Source: Stomorhina lunata (taxonomy: Eukaryota > Arthropoda > Insecta > Diptera > Rhiniidae). Taken from it: a DNA stretch of 64,000 nt. Below the pieces are notes generated by a model. That model had not been told where the DNA came from, ran no database searches, and saw nothing but the letters and a program-made list of their open reading frames with translations. The DNA lies in assembly GCA_933228675.1 (NCBI GenBank), contig OW121740.1, forward strand, positions 8,647,442 to 8,711,441, given 5' to 3'. The translations under genes were made by a program, and so were the position numbers. This document shows positions 11,280-24,290 of this stretch, in pieces. Within the stretch, counting starts at the first letter, position 1, and each line of letters begins with the position of its first letter.

Positions 11280-13640
11280 AAAACATTTCATCGCATTTTT
11301 TATAAGAATATATATACATTTTATTTAAATCAATTAATTTATTTTAAAAATTTTAGTAGAACAAAAAAATTTTATGACAAATTTTTAAATGTTAAGTTTT
11401 GGACTAAATTTTGAAGGCTATTTCTGAAGAACATTTTTTCACCATTTAATTTTTATTTAAAGCCTGAATTGTTTCCTTTAAGATGCCTTTAGAATTTCTC
11501 AAAAAAACTTTGAAACAAAAAAGTTATAACAAATTTCCTCCAAAAACCCACCAAATAATATCAATCATACGCAACAGGTACCAAATTTTTAAAGATACAA
11601 ATTTTAAAAATTTTAAGCAAAATGTTTAAAGTTTTGAAATTTTGTATTTTTAAATGACTTTTAAAGTACTTAAGGAAATATTTATTTTAGTAGATCAGAA
11701 ATTTTTTATACAAAATTTTAATATGTTAAATTTTAGACTTAATATTAAAACCTATTTCTAATGAACATCTTATAATTTTTATTTTTATATAAAGCCTAAA
11801 GTGTTTCCTTTCAGATTCCTTTAGAACTTTTCAAAAAAACATTAAAACAAAAAAGTTATAACAAATTTCCTCAAAAACCCAACAAATAATATCAATCATA
11901 CGCAACCGGTGCCAAATATTTAAAGATACAAATTTTATACTTTTTAAGCAAAATTCTTAAAGTTTTGAAATTTTGGATTTTTAAACGACTTTTAAAGCAC
12001 TTAAGGGAAATATTTATTTTAGTAGATCATTAATTTTTTATAAAAAATTTAAATATGCCAAATTTTGGCCTTAATATTGAAACCTATTTCTAATGAACTT
12101 CCTATAATTTTTATTTTTATAAAAAGTCTAAAGTGTTTACTTTAGGATTCCTTTAGATTTTTTCAAGAAAATTTTGAAACGAAAAAGTTATAACAAATTT
12201 TCTCCAATAACCTATTAAATAATATCAATCATACGCAACAGGTACCAAATTTTTAAAGATACAAATTTTATACTTTTTAAGCAAAATGTTTAAAGTTTTG
12301 AAATTTTGTATTTTTAAATGACTTTTAAGCAATTGAGGAAATATTTATTTTATTAAATCAGAAATTTTTTTATAAAAAATTTAAATATATTAAATCTTGG
12401 CCTTAATATTGAAGCCTATTTCTAATGAAATTCCTATAATTTTTATATTTATTGAAAGCCTAAAGTGTTTTCTTTAATTATCCTTCAGAATTTTTCAAGA
12501 AATTTTTGAAACAAAAAAGTTATAACAAATTTTCTCTAATAACCCATTAAATAATATCAATCATACGCAATGGGTGCCAAATTTTTAAAGATGAAAATTT
12601 AAAAATTTGTAAGAGAAATTTTTGAAGATTTGAAATTTTGTATTTTCAAATGATTTTTTAAGTACTTTAAGAAATATTTATTTTTTCAAAATTCTTAAAT
12701 TTTTTACCAAAATTTGTGAAATACAATATACAAAAATTCTTAAAAATAAGAAATATTTTACAAATTTATCTAAAAGATGTTTTTTCTATAGATGAAACTT
12801 TAAACTATAGTTTCTTCTATTACCTTTTAAGGGCAGGTGGTCCCCGGAAACTTTTTATGGAAAATTAAAAAAATTTTAAGTTTTGACCTAAATGTTTAAG
12901 ACTATTTCCAATGAACATATTTTGATTCTTTTACTTTTTTATAAAGCCTGAAGTGTTTTCCTTAAGATTCCTTTCGAGTTTTATAAAAAAACTTTGAAAC
13001 AAAAAAATTATATAAAATTTTCTCTAATAACTTACCAAATAATATCAATCATACGCAACGGGTGCCAAATTTTTAAAGATTAAAATTTTTTTACTTTAAA
13101 GCAAAACTTTTAAAGTTTTTAAATTTTGTATTTTTAAATGACTTTTAAGGCACTTAAGAAAATATCTATTCTTTCAAAATTGTTAAAGTTTTTTGCTAAA
13201 TTTTTAAAATGAAATATAGAGGTCCTTGATTAAAGTTTAATTTTAGGCAGATAAAACGAACTTTATGTAAATCAATTTATTTATTTTGAAATTCTAAGTA
13301 GAACATAAACTTTTTCTGCAACATTTAAATTTGCTATGTTTTGTCCTCAATATCGAAGACTATTCCTAATAATTATCTTTTAATTTTTTCATCTTTATAT
13401 AAAGCCTGAGGTGTCTTCTTCGAGATTCCTTAACAATTAAAGAAAAGAATTCAAAACAAAAAAGTTACAACAAATTTTCTGTAATAACCCACCAAATAAT
13501 ATCAATCATACGCAACGAGTGCCAAATTTTTAAACATACAAATTTTATCATTTTTAAGCAAAATTTTTAAAGTTTTTAAATTTTGTATTTTTAAATGATT
13601 TTGAATGCACTTAAGAAAATGTTTAATCTTTCAAAATTGT
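11280..13640 (+). repeat. Box-repeat array, regular 332-bp period
   Basis: Boxes start at 11,556, 11,888, 12,220 and 12,552, exactly 332 bases apart, then at 13,040 and 13,498 (long units of 488 and 458). The box here is uniformly AATAATATCAATCATACGCA. These units are the best preserved in the window and define the monomer: body, 'aagcctaaagtgtttccttt', 'aaacaaaaaagttataacaa', box, 'aagcaaaatttttaaagttt', 'aaattttgtatttttaaatg'. Confidence 0.9.
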
Positions 13641-13819
13641 TAAAGTTTTTTGCAAAATTTGTAAAAGGGAAGGTGGTCCTATAAAATATTGCTTTTCTAT
13701 TACCTTTTAATGAAAAGTGGTCGATTTATGCTTAAAATCGGACATGATATGTGTTCTTTAATTATTTGTACCCAAAATTCTATTTAAATATCAAGTTGTT
13801 TCATATTTTTATCATTATT

Positions 13820-13985
13820 AAAAAATTTGCCCCCTGGGTACGTATGATTAATATTAATTATGGAGTTTTTAGGGAAAATATTGAATAACTTTTTTATTTT
13901 CTAAGAAACATAAAAAGGTCATAACGAATCAGAAAGTAAACATATCAAGCTTTATGATAATGGTTTTGCAAAAAGAATCTTTAAA
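13820..13985 (-). repeat. Inverted box-repeat copy
   Basis: The box on the minus strand is at about 13,840-13,858 (ACGTATGATTAATATTAATT). It is followed by 'aaagtaaacatatcaagctt', the reverse complement of the family's upstream block. Confidence 0.75.
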
Positions 13986-14860
13986 AAGAAAAGCAAAAAT
14001 TCTTGACACTTTTCTGAGAAAATATTTTTAAATCAACTAAATTTTGTAAAAAAAATTTATTTTCTTTTCTAAATTACTTATATTTAAGTATGAACATGAG
14101 AAAATATGTGTATACTTAAGTGTTTCTAAAGCTACAATCTACTAGTACTTAAGTTAACGTGTTCTGAGTTACCTTTACCAAGCCATCATTCCTTGACATA
14201 TATAATGATAAATACAAGAGTTCCTTTTTTGGCACAAAATTATAATTTAAGTTTATGGAAATCCTGTAAAATAATCATATGCATGTGAAAAATATGAAAC
14301 CATTATTTTGTCTTCAGAAATACTCGTATACATATATAAAATTTGACTTGTTCCTATGTGTTTAACTTTAATCCTCCTTTAAAAAACCTCTAATTTAAAC
14401 ACAAGTGTCACAGTAAATTAACTTGAAAAGCTTGTGAAAATCATCATTATTATTGTCCTCATTACACCTCATCATCAATATTAACATCATCGTTTTGAGG
14501 GCAACATTAACATATTTCACTAAATAAACCCTAATAAAGCTACTTAAACATTATCTGTGTATGTGCTTTTACTTGGGAATTTTGTGGGTTTTAAAGAGCC
14601 CCTTCATAAGAAAATTTTTAAGTATGTGACTACTTATTTTAGGCTTAGGGATATTAAGCAAATATTTAGTAAACTTAGCACAAAGAAACATTTTTAAAAT
14701 TTAAATTCATAAAAAAATGTTTTTGTCTGGTTCTATTATTCAACAATTTGAATTAATTTTGCTTATTTATAAACTAAATGTACCTAGTTATACTATGCTT
14801 GAGAAAAGCTTTTAGATTTCTTAACAATTTCTATAAATTTTTACCTTTTTAAATTTTCTT
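13986..14860. other. Non-repetitive AT-rich spacer
   Basis: A CAT/ATC-rich segment lies at 14,445-14,500. No gene, no tandem structure. Confidence 0.4.
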
Positions 14861-15000
14861 ATATGAGGGCGTATGATTGATATTAATTTAGGATTTATAA
14901 AGCAAAAAGCTTAATAACTTTTTAGTCTTTAAACAAATTTGGATAATTTTAAGGAATTATTAAAGAAAACATATTAAAGCTTGTCGAAAACTACAATCCT
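14861..15000 (-). repeat. Inverted box-repeat copy
   Basis: GCGTATGATTGATATTAATT starts at 14,869, followed by an 'aaagaaaacatattaaagct' block about 90 bases on. Confidence 0.75.
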
Positions 15001-15515
15001 TTCAGATTCAGGTAAAGGAACTACATCCTTAAGCTCCTGAAATCGAAAAATAATTTTTGAAAAGTTTTATTTTTTCCATTTAACGATACAAAAATTAGAT
15101 TTTTGCTTAACAACTGTTTTGTTTTTTTGATAAAATGAAATATAATTTTTATGAAATACAATTTTGATAAACATTTTATGTATCGTTTATTTTTTCTTTT
15201 ATATCAAATATTTGTTTGATGTGATTTACCTCATTACACGTTTAAATTTGAACATTGAATATTAGCCATGTTTCCTGGGTGCTAATAAAATTATTAATGT
15301 GCTGGCATATTTCTACGTAAGTCATTAAATTTATTTATTTTAAGGTTATTAAATATTTTTGAAGGAAATTTTTATTAGCAAAGCCTTAAAGACAAATTAT
15401 GGTTATAAATTTTAGACTTCAAATAACATGACTTAAAAAATAAATTTAGCGAAATTTTTAAAGAATATGGAATTATTGACTAAAAGATTCTTTCAAAGAA
15501 ATATTTGTATAAGAA
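15001..15515. other. AT-rich spacer before the 29-bp satellite
   Basis: No gene-like sequence. From about 15,480 the sequence grades into degenerate 29-bp monomers. Confidence 0.4.
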
Positions 15516-18500
15516 GATTCTTTTACGAAAATTTTCTAGAAAAATTTCTTTATCAAATAATTAATACCGAAAATTTTCTACAGAAAAATGTTATATCTAA
15601 AATTTTTTGTAGAAAAATTTTATATCGAAAATTTTTTATTTAGAAAAATTTTATATTGAAAATTTTTTAGCGAAACTTTTTCTAAAAATATTTAGAATCG
15701 AAAATTTTCTATCAAAAAAAAATATATTGAAAAATTATCGAAAATTTTCTATAGAATATAGAAAATCGAAATTTTTTATAGAAAAATTTTATATTAAAAA
15801 AAATTTATATCAAAAATAATTTAGAGAAAATTTTTATATCAAAAAATTATCTAACGAAAATTTTCTATTGTCAAAAATTTCTTAAATTTTTTATAAAAAA
15901 TTTTACATCAAAAATTTTCTATACAAAAATTTTATATAGAACATTTTCCATAAAAAAAATTTTATATCGAAAATTTTCTATAGAAATGTTTTATATCGAA
16001 CACTTTCTATAAAAACATTTTTTAACAAAAACTTTCTATAGAAAAATTTTTTAATGAAAATTTTAGTTAGAGAAATTTTAAATCAAAAATTTTCTAAAGG
16101 AAAATCAAATGCGAATACTCTTTAATTTAAATAATACTTAGATCCCAACAATTTTGTAATTTTTTGGGAAAAATTTTGTAACGAAAATTTTTTATAGAAA
16201 AATTTTATATTAAAAATTTTTTATTGAAAAATTTTATATATAAAATTTTCTCTAGAAAAATTTTATACCGAATTTTTTTATAACAAAATTTTATACAGAA
16301 AATTTTTTATATCGAAAATTTCTTTTGAACAATTTTATACTGAAAATTTTTTATAGAAAAATTTTGTAAAAAAATTTTGTTACAAAAATTCTATATCAAA
16401 AATTTTCTATAGAAAAATTTTATATCGAAAATTTTCTATAGAAAAATTTTATATCGAAAATTTTCTATACAAAAAATTTATATCGAAAATTTATTTTAAA
16501 AATTTTCTATAAAAAATTTTTATATCGAAAAATTTTCTATAGAAAAATTTTCTATAGAAAATTTTTTATGAAAATTTTCTATAGAACAATTTTTTATGAA
16601 AATTTTCTATAGAACAATTTTATATCGAAAGTTTCTATAAAAAATTTTTATATCGAAAATTTCTATAAAAAAATTTTATATCGAAAATTTTCCGTAAAAA
16701 ATTTTTATACCGAAAATTTTCTATAGAAAAATTTTATATCGAAAATTTTCTATAGAAAAATTTTATATCGAATATTTTTTAATAGATAAATTTTATATCC
16801 AAAATGTTTATAGAAAAATTTTATATGAAAAAATTTCTTCAGAAAATTTGATTTCGAAAAATTTTGTATCGAATATTTTCTATAGGTAAATTTTATACCG
16901 AAAATTTTCTATAGAAAAATTTGACAGAAAAATTTTTTATAAAAAAATTTTATATCTAAAATTTTTTAAAGAACAAAAATTTTATTGAAAATATTCTATA
17001 GAAAAATTTTAAAGAAAAATTGTTTATAGATTGTATCCAAAAATTTCTAAAGAAAAATTTTATATCTAAAATTTCTTTAAAAAAATTTTATATCTAAAAT
17101 TTCCATAGAAAAATTTTATGTAGAAAATTTTCTGCAGAAAAATTTTATATCAAAAATTTTCTATGAAACAAGTTTATATCGAAAATTTTTTATTTTTAAT
17201 ATTGAAAATTGGTTTTATTTTGAAAGTTTTCTTTTGAAAAATTTCTTTTAGAAAAATTTTCTTACAAAAATTTTCTAAAGAAGAATTGTATACCGAAAAT
17301 TTTCTATAGAAAAATTTTAAATTGAAAATTTTCTATAGAAAAATAGTATATCAAAAATTTTCTAAAAAAAATTTCTGTAAAAAATTGTATATCAAAAATT
17401 TTTTAAAGAAAAATTTTATGAAAAAAAATTGTCAAAGGTTTCTAGAAAAATTTTATATCGAAAATTTTTTATAGAAACATTTCGTATTAAAAATTTTCTG
17501 CAAAAAAAATTTATATCGAAAATTTTCTATAGAAAAAACTGTTTATCAAAGGTTTCTAGAAAAAAATTTTATTTTGAAAATTTTTTATAGGAAAATTAAA
17601 TATTGAAAATTTTTTATAGAAAAACTTTGTTTCAAAAAATTCATACCGAAAATTTTCTATAGAAAAAATTTTATATCGAGAATTTTATATAAAAAACTTT
17701 CTTTAGTAAACTTTTACATCAATAATTTTCTATTGAAAACTTTTATATGAATATTGAAAATAAAAGTTTTTCATCATAAATTTTCTATAGAAAAATTTTA
17801 TGTCAAAAATTTTTTTTTGAAAAATTTTATATCAAAAATTTTCTATAGAAAAATTTTGTATCGAAAATTTTCTACAGAAAAATGTTATATTAAAAATTTT
17901 CAATAAAAAAATTTTATATCGAAAAATTTCTTTAGAAAAATTTTATATCAAAAATTTTCTTTAGATTAATTTTATAACGAAAATTTTATATAGAAAAATG
18001 TTATATCCAAAATTTTGTATAGAAAAATTTTATATCGAAAATTTGCTATAGAAAAATTTTATACCGAAAATTTTTTATAGAAAAATTTTATATTGAAAAT
18101 TTTCTTTAGAAAAATTTTATACCGAAAATTTTTTATAGAAAAATTTTATACCGAAAATTTTTTATAGAAAAATTTATACCGAAAATTTTCTATAGAAAGA
18201 TTTTATACCGAAAATTTTTTATAGAAAAATTTTATACCGAAAATTTTTTATAGCAAAATTTATACCGAAAATTTTTTATAGAAAAATTTTATACCGAAAA
18301 TTTTTTATAGAAAAATTTATACCGAAAATTTTCTATAGAAAGATTTTATATCGAAATTTTTCTATAAAAAATTATATACCAAAAATTTTCTAAAGAAAAA
18401 TTTTACACCAAAATTTTTTTGTGGAAACAGAAAATTTTCTTTGAAAAAATTTATACTGAAAATATTCTGTAGAAGAAGTTTATCTGGAAAATATTTTAAA

Positions 18501-18720
18501 GAAAAATTTTATATCGAAAATTTTTTATAAAAAAATTTTGTATCAAAAATTGTTTAGAAAAAAGTTTCATATTATTAATTTTCTGTAGAAAAATTTTACC
18601 GAAACATTTTTATAGAAAAATTTTATACCGAAAATTTTCTATAGTAAATTTTTATATCGAAAATTTTTCTATAGAAAAATTGTACACCCAAAATTTTGTA
18701 TACAAAAATATTCTATCAAA
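15516..18720 (+). repeat. 29-bp satellite array, about 110 diverged monomers
   Basis: The monomer is GAAAATTTTCTATAGAAAAA plus TTTTATATC (or TTTTATACC). The central 14 bases TTTTCTATAGAAAA are a perfect palindrome. Copies are diverged at 15.5-17.5 kb and more uniform at 17.9-18.35 kb, where the ATACC variant with TTTTTTATAG dominates. There is no coding capacity. Confidence 0.9.
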
Positions 18721-18799
18721 AAAAGCTTCCCTTCTACACACAAAATGATATAAAAGTGTTTTTTAATTAAAATAAATTTCGTGATTTAAATTTTCTTAT

Positions 18800-18945
18800 A
18801 TTTACTTGGGCGTATGATTGATATTAATTGAGAGTTTATGTGGTATATACTTGACAATGTCTATATCTTTTAAGATATGATAAAAATTTTAATGGATGCG
18901 GAAAGAAAACATATCGGAGCTTTTAACTTAAGAAAATTTAAATGA
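18800..18945 (-). repeat. Inverted box-repeat copy next to the 29-bp array
   Basis: GCGTATGATTGATATTAATT is at 18,810-18,829, with 'gaaagaaaacatatcggagc' downstream. Confidence 0.75.
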
Positions 18946-19800
18946 CTTTTATAGAAATAAAGGCACTTAAGGATTTCAGAATCTCACAACTATGAAAAAA
19001 AAATAATAAAACAAATATTTTTTAAGCCTCTGGCAACACTTTATAATTTAAATAATTTCTTTTATAATATTTGTCCTGATTTTTTAAGCCTCTGGCAATA
19101 CTTATTATCATCAACATTTTCTCTTGTGATATTTTCCTAGGCCTACATTATGTTATTTACATTAATCTCATCCCCTTTTTAGTCATGAATAAAATTTCAA
19201 ATGATGAGGGTGTTACAGAGAATGAGAGTGAGAAGGGTCTCTATTATAGGAAAACAATAGAGTCTGTATTAAAGCATGAAAAGGGAATTTCTATATATTC
19301 GTGTGTGTTTGTGCTCAGTGATTCTGTGTATTCGTGCAAAACCTGTGTCAGTTGCATGCTGAAGGTCAGCCCTAGAATCTTTTTTCCTCCAGTGGTTAAA
19401 TACTTTGTGTGTGTTGAAAATTTATGAAATGTTTTCGTTATTTTTTGACTTTTCTTCATTCTGATAGATTTTGTATTCCCTCTATCTGCTGAGAATTTTT
19501 TTTTAAATAATTGTTAATGCTTGAGTTATTGCTGTTTGCTATTGTGTTGAATGCTTTCAATAAATTTGACAGAAATTTAGGTTTGGGGCCATAGCGATAA
19601 TACAACAATAATAAATACATTTAATGGAAAGTAAACCGAAAAAAGAACATTTAAAATGTCAAAAAATATAAAATGTTTTTCATAAGGAAAATACTAAAAA
19701 CATGACAAGTCAAAGATCAATGAAATCTTTATAGAATAAAGATGTTTAAGATTTAAAAAATTTTAAAATTTAAGATTGACAAAGATTTAATATTTTTTAT
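18946..19800. other. Spacer with a short tandem duplication
   Basis: TTTAAGCCTCTGGCAA occurs twice, near 19,021 and 19,082, as a roughly 62-base direct repeat. Two overlapping open frames at 19.19-19.46 kb have no splice signals or gene-like composition and are left uncalled. Confidence 0.4.
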
Positions 19801-19930
19801 ACTAGAGCGTATGATTGATATTAATTATCTTAAAGCAAGACGAAATCATTTATAACTTTTCAATTTTTTAAGATACAATCAAATTTTTAATGGTTCTAGA
19901 ACGAAAACATAATAGAGCTTTTGTTAAATA
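19801..19930 (-). repeat. Inverted box-repeat copy
   Basis: GCGTATGATTGATATTAATT is at 19,807-19,826, followed by 'gaacgaaaacataatagagc'. Confidence 0.75.
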
Positions 19931-20514
19931 GAATTTAGGCCTAATAAAGCTCTCAGCTTTGCCTAAAAATTTATAAAGAAGTCCTTTATAGCCGGTCATT
20001 CATTTGTATATAAATGCTACTTTACACTCGAATAACTTTTATTTAATAGAAAAGTCCCTTAAAATATATATCCCGAAACTATAACAAATTAATTAATTAC
20101 TAAAATGTTCATTTGTCTAAAAAACATGTTAACAAAAACAAAAACCTAAACTTACAAACAAAAATTTTCAAACAAATTTATTTTTTATATATAGAAACGA
20201 CATAAAATTAATTGAATTATAAAAATGTTACAAAAGAATTATTTTGCTACTTCTTTTGACAGAGCAAAATTAATATGTGGAAAAACCTAAATTTGAACCA
20301 CAAAAAAATCATTTAGTTAAATAAAATCCTAAACCCGCACTTTTACGGTTTCAGTTCATAACAGAGAAACCGCAAAAACTTTTGTTAATTTATCATTTAA
20401 ACAATTAGACAAACAAAAATTGAATACAAATAGTCAAAAACTATTTGTATAAACAGGAGAACAGAAATATAACGAACAAGAGTAAAACAAAATATTTTAA
20501 GATTAAATACCACT
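19931..20514. other. AT-rich spacer, no gene seen
   Basis: A-rich non-repetitive sequence between the last inverted box copy and the next satellite. Nothing further is recognised. Confidence 0.35.
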
Positions 20515-21700
20515 TTCATAGAAAAGTCTATGGAAAAATAATCTTCTATAAAAAATTATCCAAACGATAACTTTTCTGTAGAAATATCATCCAAAAGATA
20601 GCTTTTCTTTAGAGAAGTCATTCAAAACGATAAATTTTCCATAGAAAAGTCTTCCAAACCATTTTATATCGAAAATTTTCTATAGAAAAATTTTATATTG
20701 AAAATATTCTATAGAAAAATTTTATACTAAAAATTTTGAAAGAAAAATAGTATACCATAAATTTTCTATATAAAAATTTTATACCCCAAATTTTCTATAT
20801 AAAAGTTTTATACTGAAAATTTTCTATAAAAAAATTTTATGTCGAAGATTTTCTATAGAAAAATTTTATATCGATAATTTTCTATAGCAAAATTTTATAC
20901 CGCAAATTTTCTATAGAAAAATTTTATACCGAAAACTTTCTATAGAAAAATTTTATACCGAAAATTATCTATAGAAAAATTTTATGCCGAAAATTTTCTA
21001 TAGAAAAATTTTATACCGAAAATTTTCTATAGAAAAATTTTATACCGAAAATTTTCTATAGAAAAATTTTATACCGAAAATTTTCTATAGAAAAATTTTA
21101 TACCGAAAATTTTCTATAGAAAAATTTTATACCGAAAATTTTCTATAGAAAAATTTTATACCGAAAATTCTCAATATAAAATATTTATACTGAAAATTTT
21201 CTATATAAAATATTTATACCAAAATTTTCTATAGAAAAATTTTCTATCGAAAATTTTCTATAGAAAAATTTTATACCAAATATTTTCTATACAAAAATTT
21301 CTTTAGAAAAATTTTATACCAAATATTTTCTATAGAAAAATTTTATATTGAAAAATTTCTATAGAAAAATTTTGTAACGAAAAATTTTTATAAAAAAATT
21401 TTATAACGAAAATTTTCTATACAAAAATTTTATACCGAAAATTTTCTATAGAAAAATTTTATACCGAAAATTTTTTATTGAAAAATTTTATACCGAAAAT
21501 TTTTTATTGAAAAATTTTATACCGAAAATTTTCTATAGAAAATTTGTATACCGAAAATTTTCTTTAGACAAATTTTACACCGAAAATTTTTTATAGAAAA
21601 ATTATATACCGAAAATTTTCTACATAAAAAATTCATCCTAACGATAACTTTTCTTTAGAAAAAATTCATCCTATCGATAACTTTTCTTTAGAAAAAATAT
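20515..21700 (+). repeat. Homogeneous 29-bp array bordered by 31-bp monomers
   Basis: At 20.93-21.17 kb, consecutive monomers with ATACCGAAAATTTTCTATAG are nearly identical at exactly 29-bp spacing. Both edges (20,515-20,660 and 21,625-21,700) instead show the 31-bp family (AAAAGTC, CGATAACTTTTCT). The 29-bp form therefore seems to have expanded inside a 31-bp array. Confidence 0.85.
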
Positions 21701-22250
21701 CTATCCTTATTCTCCCTGAAAATCTTTTATTTATATTTTTTTATAAGAACGAGCCAAGCATCACTTAATTAACTTGTATTTATATTTTTACTTTCCTTCG
21801 TTTTTATTATTATTTTATTAGATCCTTTGAGTTCAGCAGGATAATATTTTTTGTCCACTTAACACTTTAATACAATTCAATTAAATTGTAATTAAAGTTG
21901 AACTGTCGCTGAACCTCAATCCCTCCCTCAGCGATGAAAATTAACAACCCACGCAATCAAATTATCTTTTCAAATGCACAATTTGCGGTGAAAGGGGCAA
22001 TGAAAATGGATGAAATGTTACTAAAAAAGGGCAGTTAAATACAAAATTAAACTGCATATTTTTCTTATTTTGAAACACGAAAAACCGAGGGCGAATGTGC
22101 GGCAACAACTACTTCATAAATAATAACATTTTATAGTTATTGTTCTTGGTAAAGAAGTTTAATGTTTAGGAATTATGTAATAATTAAGGACACACAAGGA
22201 TGCAAGGTCCTTGTGTAACCCTTTTACACGAAGTTCTTGTAAAATGAATG
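21701..22250. other. Unique spacer with a 9-bp hairpin
   Basis: Mildly GC-richer DNA (CTCAATCCCTCCCTCAGCG near 21,915). A perfect hairpin has arms ACACAAGGA (22,192-22,200) and TCCTTGTGT (22,208-22,216) with a 7-base loop. No reading frame of interest. Confidence 0.45.
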
Positions 22251-24290
22251 CCAAGCAAGATTTTTCTATAGAAAAGTTATCGATGGGATGACATTTTTAT
22301 AGAAAAGTTATCAATAGGATGACTTTTCTGCAGAAAAGTTATCGATAAGATGACTTTTCTATAGAAAAGTTATCGATAAGATGACTTTTCTATAGAAAAG
22401 TTATCGATAAGATGACTTTTCAATAGAAAAATGATCGATAAGGTGACTTTTCTATAGAAAAGTTATCGATAAGATGACTTTTCTATAGAAAAGTTATAAT
22501 TTCTACAAAAAAATTTAATATGAAAAAATTTCTATAGAAAATTCTTATATGAACAAGTTTCAATAGAAAAAAATGTTTATATAAAAAAAAGATTCTATTA
22601 AAAATTTGTATATAAAAAAATTTCTATCCAAAAATGTATAAAGAAATTTCTATAAAAAAAGGTTATATAGAAAAATTTCTATAAAAATTTTTGATATGAA
22701 AAAATTTCTATAAAAATTTTTTATATAAAAAATTTCTATAGAAAATTTTTATATGAAAAATTTCTAAAGGAAATTTTTATATGAAAAAATTTCCATTAAA
22801 AATTTGTCTATTTAAAAATTTCTATAAATTTTTTTTATGTAAAAATGTTTATAGGAAAGCTATCGTTGAGATGACTTTTCTATAGAAAAGTTATAGATAA
22901 GATGACTTTTGTATAGAATAGCTATAGATAAGATGACTTTTCTATAGAAAATTTGTCGATTAGATGACTTTTCTATAGAAAAGTTATGTTTTTTGTTATG
23001 TCTTTTCTGTAGAAAAGTTATCGATAAGATGTTTTTTCTATAGAAAAGTTATCGATAAGATGACTTTTCTATAGAAAAGTTATCAATAGAATGACTTTTC
23101 TATAGAAAAGATACCGATAAGATGACTTTTCTATAGAAAAGTTATAGATAAGATGACTTTTCTATAGCAAAGTTATCGATTAGATGACTTTTCCATAGAA
23201 AACTCATCGATAAAATGACTTTTCTAAAGAAAAGTTATCGATAGGATTACTTTTCTACAGATAATTTTGATACAAACAGTTTTTATACAAAAAATTTCTA
23301 TAAAAAATTTTTATATGAAAAAATTTCTATAGGGAATTTTTATATGAACAAGTTTCAATAAAAACAAAATGTTTATAACAAAAAAAAAATTTTGAAAATT
23401 TTTATATAAAAAAAATTTATGTTTTTTTTTCTATAAAAAATGTTCATATAAAAAAATTTCAATAAAAAAAGTTTATATCAACAAATTTCTTTAGAAAATT
23501 TTTATATGAAAAAATTTCTATAGAAAATTATTATATGAAAAATTTCTAAAGGAAATTTTTATATCAAAAAAATTTCTAAAGGAAATTTTATACGAAAAAT
23601 TTCTATTAAAAATTTTTGTATTTAAAAATTTCTGTAATTTTTTTTATGTAAAAATTTCTGTAGATATGTTATCGTTGTGATGTCTTTTCTATAGAAAAGT
23701 TAGAGTTGGGATGACTTTTTTATAGAGATATTATCGTTGGGATGACTTTTCTAAGAAAAGTTATCGATAGAATGATTTTTCTATAAAAAAGTTATCGATA
23801 GAATGACTTTTCTATAGAAAAGTTATCGATAAGATGAGTTTTCTATAGAAAATTTATCGATAGGATGACTTTTCTATAAAAAAATTATCGATAGAATGAC
23901 TTTTCTATAGAAAAGTTATAGATACGATGACTTTTCTACAGAAAAGTTATCGACATGATGACTTTTCTATAGAAATGTTATCGATAAGATGAGTTTTCTA
24001 TAGAAAAATTATCGATAGAATGACTTTTCTATAAAAAAGTTATCGATGGGATGACTTTTCTATATAAAAGTTATCGATAGAATGACTTTTCTATAGAAAA
24101 GTTATCGTTAGAATGGCTTTTCTATAGAAAAGTTATCGATAGAATGACTTTTCTATAGAAAAGTTATCGATGGGATGGCTTTTCTATAGAAAAGTTATCG
24201 ATAGGATAACTGCTCTGTAGAAAAGTTATCGATAGGATGACTTTTCTATAGAAAAGTTATCGATAAGATGACTTTTCAAAAATAATTCTA
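22251..24290 (+). repeat. Alternating blocks of 31-bp and 29-bp satellite
   Basis: 31-bp monomers (GATGACTTTTCTATAGAAAA plus GTTATCGATAA) fill 22,251-22,500, 22,855-23,265 and 23,655-24,290. 29-bp monomers (TATATGAAAAAATTTCTATA plus GAAAATTTT) fill 22,500-22,855 and 23,265-23,655. The two 29-bp blocks and their edges resemble each other, suggesting duplication of a compound unit of roughly 0.8 kb. Confidence 0.85.

Noticed and set aside
80..13513. Regularly spaced conserved box as a CRISPR-like or bacterial repeat array
   Set aside because: Spacing is hundreds of bases, spacers are related to one another, and the DNA is eukaryotic; it is a complex satellite.
19185..19459. Overlapping frames on both strands
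   Set aside because: Both strands open over the same stretch by chance; no exon borders fit, and no family resemblance.
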